This document shows positions 1 to 7,841 of a stretch of 35,815 nucleotides of DNA, one piece after another (position 1 is the stretch's first letter; each line of letters opens with the position of its first letter). The notes beneath the pieces were generated by a model. It was not told where the DNA came from and made no database searches. It saw nothing but the letters and a program-made list of their open reading frames with translations. The DNA lies in the NCBI GenBank assembly GCA_030744875.1, contig JASLPR010000041.1, forward strand, positions 1 to 35,815, read 5' to 3'. The translations under genes and the position numbers were made by a program. This DNA is from Chloroflexota bacterium. GTDB lineage: Bacteria > Chloroflexota > UBA11872 > VXNJ01.

Positions 1-432
1 CGGGTGCTGGTGTTGGGGACGGACTCGATTGCGGAGCCGGTGGCGCGGACCGGAATCGCGGTGGTGCGCAAGCTGGGCAAGGAGCCGGTCGATGCGGTGG
101 TGCTGGGAATCGACACGAACTTCGCCTATCGCCACCTGACCCAGGCGCACCGGGCGATCGAGCGCGACGGGGCGATGCTGGTGGCGCCGAATAACGATGT
201 GTCGTTCGCGACGGCGGCTGAATTGCTGGTGATCGGCGACAATCTCTATTCGGACGTGGGCGGGGCGAAGGCAGCCGGGGCCCGCTCGGCGCTGGTGCTG
301 ACCGGAGTGGATTCACGCGCGGACGCGGACGCGCTACCGGCGGCGGAGCGCCCGGACTACATAATCGAGCGGCTGACGGAGATTCCGTTTGACGCACCGG
401 CGGCGGCCGGACCGGTCGCCGGGAGGGAATAG
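1..432 (+). CDS. HAD-IIA (NagD-like) sugar phosphatase, 5'-partial and internally shortened
   Basis: The 5' end is cut by the window edge; the frame is open from base 1. The visible 143 residues match the second half of HAD-IIA phosphatases of the NagD/Pho13 type: a V-L-V-L-G-T start, a D-A-V-V-L-G-I-D stretch, 'VAPNND' where NagD has 'IATNPD', then the motif IV block 'VIGDNLYSD' and 'LVLTGV', and a C-terminal 'PDYII' strand. Between 'NNDVSF' and 'VIGDN' only about ten residues remain, where the family normally has the rest of the cap and the G-K-P motif carrying the conserved lysine. The protein therefore looks internally deleted and possibly inactive as a phosphatase. It ends five bases before the aldolase gene and probably leads the same operon. 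The family call is firm; the activity is doubtful. Confidence 0.75.
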   Translation, partial: RVLVLGTDSIAEPVARTGIAVVRKLGKEPVDAVVLGIDTNFAYRHLTQAHRAIERDGAMLVAPNNDVSFATAAELLVIGDNLYSDVGGAKAAGARSALVLTGVDSRADADALPAAERPDYIIERLTEIPFDAPAAAGPVAGRE

Positions 433-437
433 GAGCG

Positions 438-1106
438 ATGCCAGAAACGGATGGCCAGGAATTGAGCCGGTTGGAGATCGTGGAGTGGGTGGGGCGGACG
501 GGAGCGGTGGTGATCATGCGCCGGTTGGAGCCGGAGCTGACCCTGGGAGTGGTGGAGGTGGTGCTGGAGGGCGGGATGGATGTGGTGGAGGTGACGACCG
601 ACAGCGCCTCGGCCTTCGCGACCATCGGCGAAATCCGCGAGCGCGTGGGCGACCGGGCGCTGGTGGGGGCGGGGACGGTGATCCACGCGGCGGCGGCGAT
701 CCAGGCGATCGACGCCGGGGCGCAGTTCATCGTGGCCCCGAATACGGACGAGGACGTAATCAAGGTCTGCGACAATCTGGATGTGCCGGTGATGCCGAGC
801 GGGTTTACGCCGACCGAGATCACCCGGGCCGCCGAACTGGGGGCGGACGTGGTGAAGGTGTTCCCGGCGAGGCTGGGCGGGCCGAAGTACATTTCGGACG
901 TGCTGGCGCCGCTGCGCGGGTTTCGGCTGCTGCCGACCGGTGGGGTGTCGCTGGAGAACGCCGGGGACTACATCCGGGCCGGCGCCTTCGCGGTGGGGAT
1001 CGGGAGCGCGCTGGTAGGCTTGGAACTGGTGGAAGGCCGGGACTGGCCCGGCATCACGGCGGCGGCGCGTCGCCTGGCCGACGGCATCGCCGCGGCGCGT
1101 AGCTGA
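438..1106 (+). CDS. KDPG/KDPGal-aldolase family protein (class I aldolase)
   Basis: This 222-residue protein has the length and motifs of 2-keto-3-deoxy-6-phosphogluconate aldolases, cytoplasmic class I enzymes that cleave 2-keto-3-deoxy sugar acids to pyruvate and an aldehyde. Visible motifs are V-E-V-T at 50-53 (E51 would be the catalytic glutamate), GAGTV at 77-81, the Schiff-base lysine K140 in 'VKVFPA', and PTGGV at 166-170. The arginine that binds the substrate carboxylate in E. coli Eda (L-R-T) is replaced here by aspartate (D55, T-D-S), so the substrate may differ from KDPG. An AGGAGCG ribosome site precedes the ATG. It sits between a HAD phosphatase and ubiD in one operon. It could serve the sugar-acid dehydratase encoded 24 kb downstream, but that link is inference. 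Confidence 0.85.
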   Translation: MPETDGQELSRLEIVEWVGRTGAVVIMRRLEPELTLGVVEVVLEGGMDVVEVTTDSASAFATIGEIRERVGDRALVGAGTVIHAAAAIQAIDAGAQFIVAPNTDEDVIKVCDNLDVPVMPSGFTPTEITRAAELGADVVKVFPARLGGPKYISDVLAPLRGFRLLPTGGVSLENAGDYIRAGAFAVGIGSALVGLELVEGRDWPGITAAARRLADGIAAARS

Positions 1107-1119
1107 GAGGTTCGACCGA

Positions 1120-2574
1120 ATGGCGTTTCGAGATTTGCGCGAGTTCCTGAAACTGCTGGACGAGCGCGGCGAACTGCGCCACGTGACGGCGGAGGTGGAC
1201 CCGGAACTGGAGATCACGGAGATCACCGACCGGGTGGTGAAGGCGGGCGGCCCGGCACTGCTGTTTGAGAATGTGAAGGGGTCGCAATTCCCGCTGGCGA
1301 CCAACATCTTCGGCTCGGCAGCGCGGATGAGCCTGGCACTGGGCGTGGAGGAGTGGGGCGAACTGGAGCATCGCCTGGAGGAACTGCTGGACCTGGCGAT
1401 GGGCCCGCCGCCGAAGGGCATCCTGGGCAAATTGGGCGCGCTGGGGGACATCATCAAGGTTGGGAGGATCGGACCGAAGGAAGTGAGTTCGGGCGCGTGC
1501 CAGGAAGTGGTCGAGACCGAGAACCCGTCGCTGGCGGAGTTGCCGATCCAGAAGTGCTGGCCGGACGACGGCGGCAAGTACATCACGCTGCCGCTGGTGT
1601 TCACGCATGACCCGGCCTCCGGACGGCGAAACGTGGGGATGTACCGCCTGCAAGTGTTTGATGACCGGACCCTGGGAATGCACTGGCAGCTGCACAAGGG
1701 CGGGAGCGAGCATTTTCGGCAGTCGCGGCAGGAAGACCAACGGCTCGAAGTGGCGATCGCCGTGGGCACGGACCCGGTTTTGACGTATGCCGCGAGCGCG
1801 CCGCTGCCGCCGGATGTGGACGAGATGGTGTTCGCCGGCTTCCTGCGCGGGAAGTCGGTGGAGATGGTGCGGGCGAAGACGGTGGACGTGATGGTGCCGG
1901 CGCACAGCGAGTTCGTGATCGAGGGCTATGTGGACCCGGCGGAGGCCCGCACCGAAGGGCCGTTTGGCGATCACACCGGGGTGTATTCGCTGGCCGACGA
2001 ATATCCGGTGCTGCACGTGACCGCCATCACCCGGCGCGAGGATCCGATCTATCTATCGACGATTGTCGGCCGCCCACCGATGGAAGACGCCTACCTGGGC
2101 AAGGCCACGGAGCGGCTGTTCCTGCCGCTTATCCGGCTGATGATTCCGGAACTGGTGGATATCCACCTGCCGGTGGATGCGGTGTTCCACAACTTCGCGC
2201 TCGTGTCGATCAAGAAGCGCTACCCGGGGCAGGCGCGCAAGGTGATGCACGCGGTGTGGGGCCTGGGGCAGATGATGTTCACGAAGTTCGTGATCGCGGT
2301 GGACGAGGATGTGGACGTGCAGAACCTGCGCGAGGTGCTGTGGCGGGTGGGGAATAACGTGGACCCGTCGCGGGATGTGGAGATCGTGACCGGGCCGACG
2401 GACACGCTGGAGCACGCCTCGGCGGAGCCCCACTACGGCGGGAAGATGGGAATGGACGCAACGACGAAGTTGCCCGAGGAGGGGCATCACCGAGACTGGC
2501 CACCGGATGTGGTGATGAGCGCGGAGATTCGCGAGCAGGTGGACCGGCGCTGGTCGGAACTGGGCCTTGACTGA
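1120..2574 (+). CDS. ubiD: UbiD family prenylated-FMN decarboxylase
   Basis: This 484-residue protein is full length for UbiD-type (de)carboxylases, which use prenylated FMN made by UbiX to decarboxylate aromatic acids such as 4-hydroxy-3-polyprenylbenzoate. The cofactor and metal segment N-V-G-M-Y-R lies at 171-176, 'MHWQLHKGG' at 187-195, and the diagnostic acidic motif E-x3-EGPFGDHTG ends at 287. The ATG has a GAGAGG site upstream and starts 13 bases after the aldolase stop. ubiA and ubiX follow directly, so the natural role is a late step in quinone biosynthesis. That could be ubiquinone or, since no other ubi gene is seen, menaquinone by the futalosine route, where the same trio is named mqnL/mqnP/mqnM. 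The window cannot decide between them. Confidence 0.92.
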   Translation: MAFRDLREFLKLLDERGELRHVTAEVDPELEITEITDRVVKAGGPALLFENVKGSQFPLATNIFGSAARMSLALGVEEWGELEHRLEELLDLAMGPPPKGILGKLGALGDIIKVGRIGPKEVSSGACQEVVETENPSLAELPIQKCWPDDGGKYITLPLVFTHDPASGRRNVGMYRLQVFDDRTLGMHWQLHKGGSEHFRQSRQEDQRLEVAIAVGTDPVLTYAASAPLPPDVDEMVFAGFLRGKSVEMVRAKTVDVMVPAHSEFVIEGYVDPAEARTEGPFGDHTGVYSLADEYPVLHVTAITRREDPIYLSTIVGRPPMEDAYLGKATERLFLPLIRLMIPELVDIHLPVDAVFHNFALVSIKKRYPGQARKVMHAVWGLGQMMFTKFVIAVDEDVDVQNLREVLWRVGNNVDPSRDVEIVTGPTDTLEHASAEPHYGGKMGMDATTKLPEEGHHRDWPPDVVMSAEIREQVDRRWSELGLD

Positions 2575-2583
2575 GGAGGGCTG

Positions 2584-3477
2584 GTGGGCGGTGGGGTTGC
2601 CGACGAGGGGCGGGAGCGGTTGATCGCGCGGGCCGGGGTCTACCTGGAATCAATCCGCTTCCAGCACACCATCTTCGCGCTGCCGTTTGCGTTCGCGGCG
2701 ATGCTGCTGGCGGCCGACGGCTGGCCGGGTTGGGGGGTGGCGGCGCTGATTACGCTGGCGATGGCGGGAGCGCGGACCGGGGCGATGGCGGCGAATCGGC
2801 TGATCGACGCGGAACTGGACGCAAGAAATCCGCGGACCGAAATGCGGGCACTGCCGGCGGGCTCGATGCGGCGGTGGGAAATGCTGGCGCTGGGAGCGGG
2901 CGGGTTCGTGGTGCTGGGGCTAGCCGCCTGGGGGCTGAATTCGACCGCGCTGGCGCTGGCGCCGGTAGCGGCCGTGCTGGTGTCGGCCTATCCGTACTTC
3001 AAACGGTTTACGTGGCTGTCGCACTGGTTCCTGGGATTGGCGGACGCGATCGCGGTGGCGGGGGCGTGGATTGGGGTGACGGCCGGGCTGGACGGAGCGG
3101 CGGTGCTCCTGACGCTGGCGATGATGTTCTGGATCGCCGGCTTCGACGTGATCTATGCCTGCCAGGATGTGGAGGTGGACCGGCGCGAGGGGCTGCATTC
3201 GGTTCCGGCAAGGTTCGGGATCGGACCGGCGCTGTGGTTTTCGCGAGGGTCGCACCTGGTGGCGGTGGACTGCATGGTGGGGCTGGGGGTGGTGGCGGAA
3301 TTGAGCCCGGTCTATTGGATCGGAGTGGCGACCGCGGCGGCGCTGCTGGTGTACGAGGCGGGGATGGTGCGCGCGGATGACCTGCACCGGCTGCAGAAAG
3401 CCTTCTTCGACATGAACGGGTACGTCTCGATCACGTTTATGGCGTCGGTGATCCTGCACTTCATAATCGGGGTATGA
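2584..3477 (+). CDS. ubiA: UbiA family prenyltransferase
   Basis: This integral-membrane enzyme of 297 residues transfers a polyprenyl chain to an aromatic acid. It has about eight or nine hydrophobic segments and both aspartate-rich magnesium-diphosphate motifs: N-R-x-x-D-x-x-x-D at 71-79 and D-x-x-x-D at 195-199 within 'CQDVEVDRREG'. The GTG start at 2584 is chosen because a strong GAGGAGGG site lies just upstream and the first membrane segment follows at about residue 30. It lies nine bases after ubiD, and its stop overlaps the ubiX start by four bases (ATGA), which implies translational coupling. The prenyl acceptor is 4-hydroxybenzoate in the ubiquinone pathway, or a 1,4-dihydroxy-6-naphthoate-type acid in the futalosine pathway. 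Confidence 0.9.
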   Translation: MGGGVADEGRERLIARAGVYLESIRFQHTIFALPFAFAAMLLAADGWPGWGVAALITLAMAGARTGAMAANRLIDAELDARNPRTEMRALPAGSMRRWEMLALGAGGFVVLGLAAWGLNSTALALAPVAAVLVSAYPYFKRFTWLSHWFLGLADAIAVAGAWIGVTAGLDGAAVLLTLAMMFWIAGFDVIYACQDVEVDRREGLHSVPARFGIGPALWFSRGSHLVAVDCMVGLGVVAELSPVYWIGVATAAALLVYEAGMVRADDLHRLQKAFFDMNGYVSITFMASVILHFIIGV

Positions 3478-4076
3478 GTTCGAAGGCGGATCGAGAAAAT
3501 GTGGCGCTGGCGGTGTCCGGCGCGAGCGGGTCGGTGATCGCGCGGCGCTTTGCGGCGGCGGTGCTGGAGCAGGGGTTTCACCTGCAGTTCGTCTGCACCC
3601 GCTACGGGCGGCTGACCTGGGAGCATGAGCTGGAGGAGTCGCTGGACGACGCGCTGGCGGAGTTGGGCGCGCTGGGGAAATTGACGGTGCACAAGCCCGG
3701 AGACATGGCGTCGGCGCTAGCGAGCGGGTCGTTTCCGGTGCGGGCCTACGCGGTGATTCCGTGCAGCATGGCGAGCGCGGCGGCCATCGCTACGGGGGTC
3801 GGGACGAGTCTGGTGCACCGGATGGCCGACGTGGCAATCAAGGAGCGCAGGCCGCTGGTGGTCATTCCCCGGGAGGCTCCGTTGTCGCCGATTCATTTGC
3901 GGAATTTGCTGACGTTGAGCGAGGCGGGGGCGACGGTCCTGCCGCCGATGCCGGCGTTTTACCAGCGGCTGGAGTCGTTGGAAGAGGTTGTGGGAGAGAT
4001 CGTGCAGAGGGCGCTGGCGGCAGTGGGGTTGATCGGAGAGTTGCCGCAAGGAATGCAGTGGGGCGGGGGTGAGTAG
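3474..4076 (+). CDS. ubiX: UbiX-type flavin prenyltransferase
   Basis: UbiX attaches a dimethylallyl group to FMN to make the prenylated-FMN cofactor of UbiD. The 200-residue length is typical. It has the Rossmann-like N-terminal glycine motif 'SGASGS' at 15-20, 'PCSMAS' at 96-101, the conserved 'KERRPLVVIPRE' block at 123-134, 'HLRN' at 141-144 and 'LPPMPAFY' at 156-163, all diagnostic for the family. The start overlaps the ubiA stop by four bases. The first glycine motif reads V-S-G rather than the usual I-T-G, a mild variant. Adjacent ubiD and ubiA make the assignment firm. Confidence 0.92.
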   Translation: MSSKADRENVALAVSGASGSVIARRFAAAVLEQGFHLQFVCTRYGRLTWEHELEESLDDALAELGALGKLTVHKPGDMASALASGSFPVRAYAVIPCSMASAAAIATGVGTSLVHRMADVAIKERRPLVVIPREAPLSPIHLRNLLTLSEAGATVLPPMPAFYQRLESLEEVVGEIVQRALAAVGLIGELPQGMQWGGGE

Positions 4077-4873
4077 TGCGGCTGGAGGCGCTGATATTCG
4101 ACCTGGACGAGACAATCATGCCGGACAACCCTTCGGCTGAGGGGGCGGCGGTGGCGGCGGCGGAGATCGCGGCGGAACGGCACGGGATCGATGCGGAGGC
4201 GCTGGCGGCGAGTCTGTTCAAGAGCGCGCAGAAGGTGTGGCGGGCGTCGGATTTCGGCGCGCATGCGAAGGCGCTGGGGGCGAGTTCGTGGGAGGCGCTG
4301 TGGGGGAATTTCTCGTATCCCGATCCGCGGCTGGAACCGCTGGCGCGGTGGCTTCCGGAATACCGACTGGAGGCCTGGAGCGGGGCGCTGGCGGACCACG
4401 GGATTGAGGATGCAGCGCTGGCGCTGGAGCTGGCGGATGCCTTTCGACGGGAGCGGCGGACGCGGCACCTGGTGTACCCGGAGGCGCTGCCGACGCTGGA
4501 CGACCTGGCGCGGGACTACCGCCTGGCGCTGCTGACGAACGGCTCGCCGGATGTGCAGAACGAGAAGATCGACGGGGCGCAATTGCGAGGGCGATTCGAC
4601 CCGATCGTGATTTCTGGCGAAGTGGGGGCGGGTAAGCCGGAACCGGCGGCGTTCCGGCACATCCTCGCGTTGATGGGACTGGAACCGGAGCAGTCGGCGA
4701 TGATCGGCGATAGCTTTCGGCGGGACATCGTCGGCGCGGCGGAACTGGGTATGTTCACAATCTGGCTAAACCGGTTTCGAAGCACGTTGCCGGCAGATGT
4801 GCCGGACGACCTGCCAGAGGCGGACGCGACGATCTACGACCTGGGCCAGATCCGGGCGGTGCTGCCGGAGTAG
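4076..4873 (+). CDS. HAD superfamily hydrolase (IA type)
   Basis: This is a cytoplasmic 265-residue HAD phosphatase with all four motifs intact: nucleophile D9 and acid/base D11 in 'FDLDET', T154-N155 in 'TNGSPD', lysine K187 in 'GKPEP', and D212/D217 in 'IGDSFRRD'. A helical C1 cap occupies about residues 20-130. The layout matches YjjG/PynA-like and N-acylneuraminate-9-phosphatase-like enzymes; the substrate cannot be read from the sequence. The GTG start overlaps the ubiX TAG by one base, so it is the last gene of the + strand operon. It converges on the aldo/keto reductase gene, with about 56 bases between the stops. Confidence 0.85.
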   Translation: MRLEALIFDLDETIMPDNPSAEGAAVAAAEIAAERHGIDAEALAASLFKSAQKVWRASDFGAHAKALGASSWEALWGNFSYPDPRLEPLARWLPEYRLEAWSGALADHGIEDAALALELADAFRRERRTRHLVYPEALPTLDDLARDYRLALLTNGSPDVQNEKIDGAQLRGRFDPIVISGEVGAGKPEPAAFRHILALMGLEPEQSAMIGDSFRRDIVGAAELGMFTIWLNRFRSTLPADVPDDLPEADATIYDLGQIRAVLPE

Positions 4874-4929
4874 GGCGACCCGGGGGTGTTGCTAGGGCGG
4901 GGGTTCGGGGGAGAGTTGCCCGGCGAGGG

Positions 4930-5859
4930 CTAGAGGAGGCCGGCGCTGGCTTCGCGGATGGTGGCCATCTCGTCGTCAGTGAGCTTGACGGCAGCGGCGG
5001 CGACGTTGGCGCGGGCCTGGTCGGGCGATTTCATGCCCGGGATGGCGCAACTGACCACCGGGTGGGCGAGAACGAAGGCCAGGACGATGTCGACCATGGA
5101 ACGCTCGGGCGTGACCAGGGCCTTGACCTTTTCGGCGGTGGCGATTTCGCGCAAGAAGAGCTCGTGGCGCTCGCCTTCGTTCCAGCTGCTCCGAACGGCA
5201 TCGGTGAACCGCGAGTCGCGGCTATAGCTGCCGGTGAGTACGCCCTGGCCGAGCCCGCCGCGGATCTGGGTGCCGATGTTGCGCTCGGCGCAGGTCTTGA
5301 GAGCGCCTTCTTCGGGGCCGCGGCGGACGATGCTGTAGTCGATCTGGACGACGCCGCAGTTGCTCATGTGGTCGAACTTCTCGATGACGCCGGGATTCAT
5401 GGTGGAGACACCGTAGGCGCGGATCAAGCCCTGCTCGATGAGCTGCTCGAAGGACTCGACGAAGAGGTCGGAATCCTCGGGACCCGCCTGGTGGCACAGC
5501 AGCACGTCGATGTAGTCGGTCTGGAGGCGGTAGAGGGCGGCGTGGACGGAGTTGATGATGTGCAGCGGGTGGGTGTAACGGGCGTGGTGGCCGTGGCGGC
5601 GGAGGAAGTTGCCGAGCTTGGTGGAGATGAACACATCCTGACGATGGCACTTGAGGGCGGCGCCGAGGCGCTGCTCGGCGACCAGCGGGCCGTAGCCATC
5701 GGCGACGTCGAAGAAGTTGACTCCGGCGTCGAGGGCAGCACGGACCGTGGCGGTCGCGCCGGCTTCGTCGATGTCGCCCCACTGGCCGCCAAGCGTCCAG
5801 GCGCCCATGCTGATTTCGGAGACTTTGAAGCCGGTCTTGCCGAGGGTTCGAAGTTCCAT
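4930..5859 (-). CDS. Aldo/keto reductase (intact catalytic tetrad)
   Basis: This 309-residue NADPH-dependent oxidoreductase has a TIM-barrel AKR fold. The catalytic tetrad is complete: D51 and Y56 in 'FFDVADGYG', K81 in 'ISTKLG' and H123 in 'LLCHQ'. The N-terminal 'LGKTGFKVSEISMGAWTLGG' and C-terminal 'SCAIPGMKSPDQA' cofactor-binding segments are typical of the family that includes YajO/Gcy-like enzymes and plant-auxin-type AKRs. The physiological substrate is unknown; sugars, aldehydes or ketosteroids are usual. It lies 39 bases downstream of a second AKR on the same strand, which it resembles but which has lost the tetrad. Confidence 0.9.
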   Translation of the reverse strand: MELRTLGKTGFKVSEISMGAWTLGGQWGDIDEAGATATVRAALDAGVNFFDVADGYGPLVAEQRLGAALKCHRQDVFISTKLGNFLRRHGHHARYTHPLHIINSVHAALYRLQTDYIDVLLCHQAGPEDSDLFVESFEQLIEQGLIRAYGVSTMNPGVIEKFDHMSNCGVVQIDYSIVRRGPEEGALKTCAERNIGTQIRGGLGQGVLTGSYSRDSRFTDAVRSSWNEGERHELFLREIATAEKVKALVTPERSMVDIVLAFVLAHPVVSCAIPGMKSPDQARANVAAAAVKLTDDEMATIREASAGLL

Positions 5860-5898
5860 TGTTGCCCCTATTCGGAGTTGCGTGGGGCCGGGGTTTGG

Positions 5899-6876
5899 CT
5901 AGTTAGGGAATCCGTCGCGCTGCAGGCGGGCGATGGCGCTGAGTTCGTCGTCGGCGAGCGGGCGCATGTTGCCGACGCGGACGTCTTCTTCGACGTGCTT
6001 GGGCCGGAAAGCGCCGGTGAGCGCCACGGATACGCCGCGATTGGCAAGGACGTAGAGCAGCGCGGCCTGTGTGATGGTGCGGTCTTCGCTGGCGAGGAAG
6101 GAGAGCTTGGCGGCGCGGCGGATGAGCTCTTCGACATCGGCGCGCTGCATGCAGCTGCGTTCGTCGTCGGAGCTGAACTCGTCCATGCTGTCGATGGTGC
6201 CGGTGAGCAGGCCGTCGGCGAGGACGCCCTGGGCGACGATGCCAACACCCTTGGAGCGGGCCAGGGCGAAGGTCTCGGCGTTGCCGGCTTCGAAGATGTT
6301 GTAGCGGACGCCGACGACGTTGACGCGTGCGTCGAGGAGCGGGGCGAGATCGGCGTCGGAGTTGGAGATATCGACGCCGACGAAACCGGCTTTGCCGGTG
6401 CGCTCGATGCGCTGCAGGGCCTCAAGGCAGGCGCCGTCGTCGAGTTCGGCCTGGGTCGGGTTGTCGAGCATGAAGAGGTCGACATCGTAGCTCTTGAGTC
6501 GCTCGATGCTGGCGTCGAGGCCGGCGACGAGGGTGTCGTAGGAGAAGTCGCGCTTGAGGGCGCCGTCTTCGACCTCGAGCCCGCCGAGCGCGCCGACGAC
6601 CCAGTAGTCGCGGTCGCGGGCGATGACCCGCCCGACCACTTCCTGCCCGTGGCCGTCGCCGTGGGCGGGGCTGGTGAGGATGAAGTTCATGCCGAGGTGA
6701 CGGGCGCGGGCGATCGTCTGGACGGAGGTGTCGTCGTCGGCTTCACCGAGGCCGTAGGGGACCGGCTCGCCTTTTTCACGCAGCCAGACGGTGCCGCCGA
6801 TTTCGCGGGTGCCGAAGCCGATTTCGGATACCCGGAGGCCGGGATGTCCGGGGGCGCCGAGTTCGCGATAGCGCAT
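5899..6876 (-). CDS. Aldo/keto reductase-like protein lacking the catalytic tetrad
   Basis: This 325-residue protein aligns along its length with aldo/keto reductases and with its neighbour. Yet the four tetrad positions are replaced: Asp by L67, Tyr by H72 (segment 'ILTSPAHGDG'), Lys by A96 ('VVGALGG') and His by D138 ('FMLDNPTQ'). Cofactor-pocket features remain, such as 'VGVRYNIFE', 'LADGLLTG' and 'VALTGAFRPKHVEEDV'. The start at 6876 is preferred over a longer in-frame extension because GGAGAA precedes it and the conserved 'RELG..G..VSEIGFGT' begins at once. It may be a non-catalytic AKR, a binding or regulatory protein like Kv-beta relatives, or use different chemistry. It is probably co-transcribed with the downstream intact AKR. 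Confidence 0.85.
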   Translation of the reverse strand: MRYRELGAPGHPGLRVSEIGFGTREIGGTVWLREKGEPVPYGLGEADDDTSVQTIARARHLGMNFILTSPAHGDGHGQEVVGRVIARDRDYWVVGALGGLEVEDGALKRDFSYDTLVAGLDASIERLKSYDVDLFMLDNPTQAELDDGACLEALQRIERTGKAGFVGVDISNSDADLAPLLDARVNVVGVRYNIFEAGNAETFALARSKGVGIVAQGVLADGLLTGTIDSMDEFSSDDERSCMQRADVEELIRRAAKLSFLASEDRTITQAALLYVLANRGVSVALTGAFRPKHVEEDVRVGNMRPLADDELSAIARLQRDGFPN

Positions 6877-6944
6877 GAGATTCTCCAGTCGAACGGGCGT
6901 TTTGGGCCTTCTATTGTTATCGCCCACCGCCTGCGGGGCAAACG

Positions 6945-7841
6945 CTAGGCGGAGTCGGGTGGGATGGCGCGGACGCCACGCACGCCGGGGATGCCCTGGA
7001 GTTGGCCGTGGGCGCAGTGGTCGAGCAGGAAGCAGGAACCGCAATCGGGAGTCTTGCGACAGGTGGCTTTGCCGTGCTGGATGATGAGAGCGTGGAGTTC
7101 GGCGTATTGCTTGAGGTCGGGCGGGAGCGCGGCCATCACGGTTTCGCGGAGGCGTTTGCGCGAGATGTCGGCCGGGGCGATGCCCAGGCGGTCGAGCAGG
7201 CGGACTGTGTAGGTATCGATGACGAAAGATGGTTGATGGGCAGCGTAGAGGATGATGGCGTCGGCGGTTTCGGCGCCGATACCCCAGATGGCAAGCAGCT
7301 GTTCGCGGAGCGTGTCGAGGGACAGGCTGAGGAACTTGCCCAGATCGCCGTCATGGTTGTCGAGGACGTGCTCGCAGAAGGCGGCGAGCTTGGCGGCCTT
7401 CTGGTTGTAGTAGCCGGAGGGACGAACGAGTTCGGCGAGTTCGACCCGGGAGAGGACCGCGATGCCGGTGATCGAGTCGGCGCCGCGAGCTTCGATGTTG
7501 TCGAGGGCGCGGCGGGCGTTGGCCCAGGCGGTGTTCTGTACGAGGATCGCGCCGGCGCACATATCGAAGGAATGCCGGGCAGGCCACCACTCCTGCGGGC
7601 CGTACTCGGCGAGGAGTTGCCGGTAGAGCGTGCCGAGACGCTCGCCGAGACGCGGCGGGTGGAACCAGTAGGTGTCGGCGGCTTCGGGATCAGGCCGGGT
7701 CGTCGAAGCCGTAGCCCTCCGAGCGGTCGGCGGCCACGGAGGTGGCCGCGGCGATGAACTGATCGATGTCCATGGCGCCGAGATCCTGCTCGGAGCGGAG
7801 TCGGACGGAGATCTGGCCGGCTTCGATGTCGCGGTCGCCAA
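6945..7841 (-). CDS. Endonuclease III-like DNA glycosylase (HhH-GPD, MagIII-like); start unresolved
   Basis: The frame encodes a base-excision DNA glycosylase. It has a helix-hairpin-helix 'IWGIGAETAD', the catalytic aspartate in 'VIDTYT' (D209 in this numbering) and a C-terminal iron-sulfur motif C-x5-C-x2-C-x5-C at residues 261-276. The lysine of bifunctional endonuclease III is replaced by glutamate (E191), which fits monofunctional MagIII-like alkylbase glycosylases. Homology begins only near base 7690, exactly where thrS stops. The first 50 residues from the TTG at 7841 lie over thrS and look like noise. The next in-frame start is an ATG at 7562, inside the domain. The true start is therefore unclear; the coordinates give the longest open frame. 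Confidence 0.7.
   Translation of the reverse strand: MATATSKPARSPSDSAPSRISAPWTSISSSPRPPPWPPTARRATASTTRPDPEAADTYWFHPPRLGERLGTLYRQLLAEYGPQEWWPARHSFDMCAGAILVQNTAWANARRALDNIEARGADSITGIAVLSRVELAELVRPSGYYNQKAAKLAAFCEHVLDNHDGDLGKFLSLSLDTLREQLLAIWGIGAETADAIILYAAHQPSFVIDTYTVRLLDRLGIAPADISRKRLRETVMAALPPDLKQYAELHALIIQHGKATCRKTPDCGSCFLLDHCAHGQLQGIPGVRGVRAIPPDSA

Noticed and set aside
5062-6948. Long open frame (628 codons) antisense to the two aldo/keto reductases
   Set aside because: Its protein is a Val/Gly/Asp/Glu-rich repeat-like sequence with no domain. It is the mirror of GC-rich codon usage, while the opposite strand has clear families.
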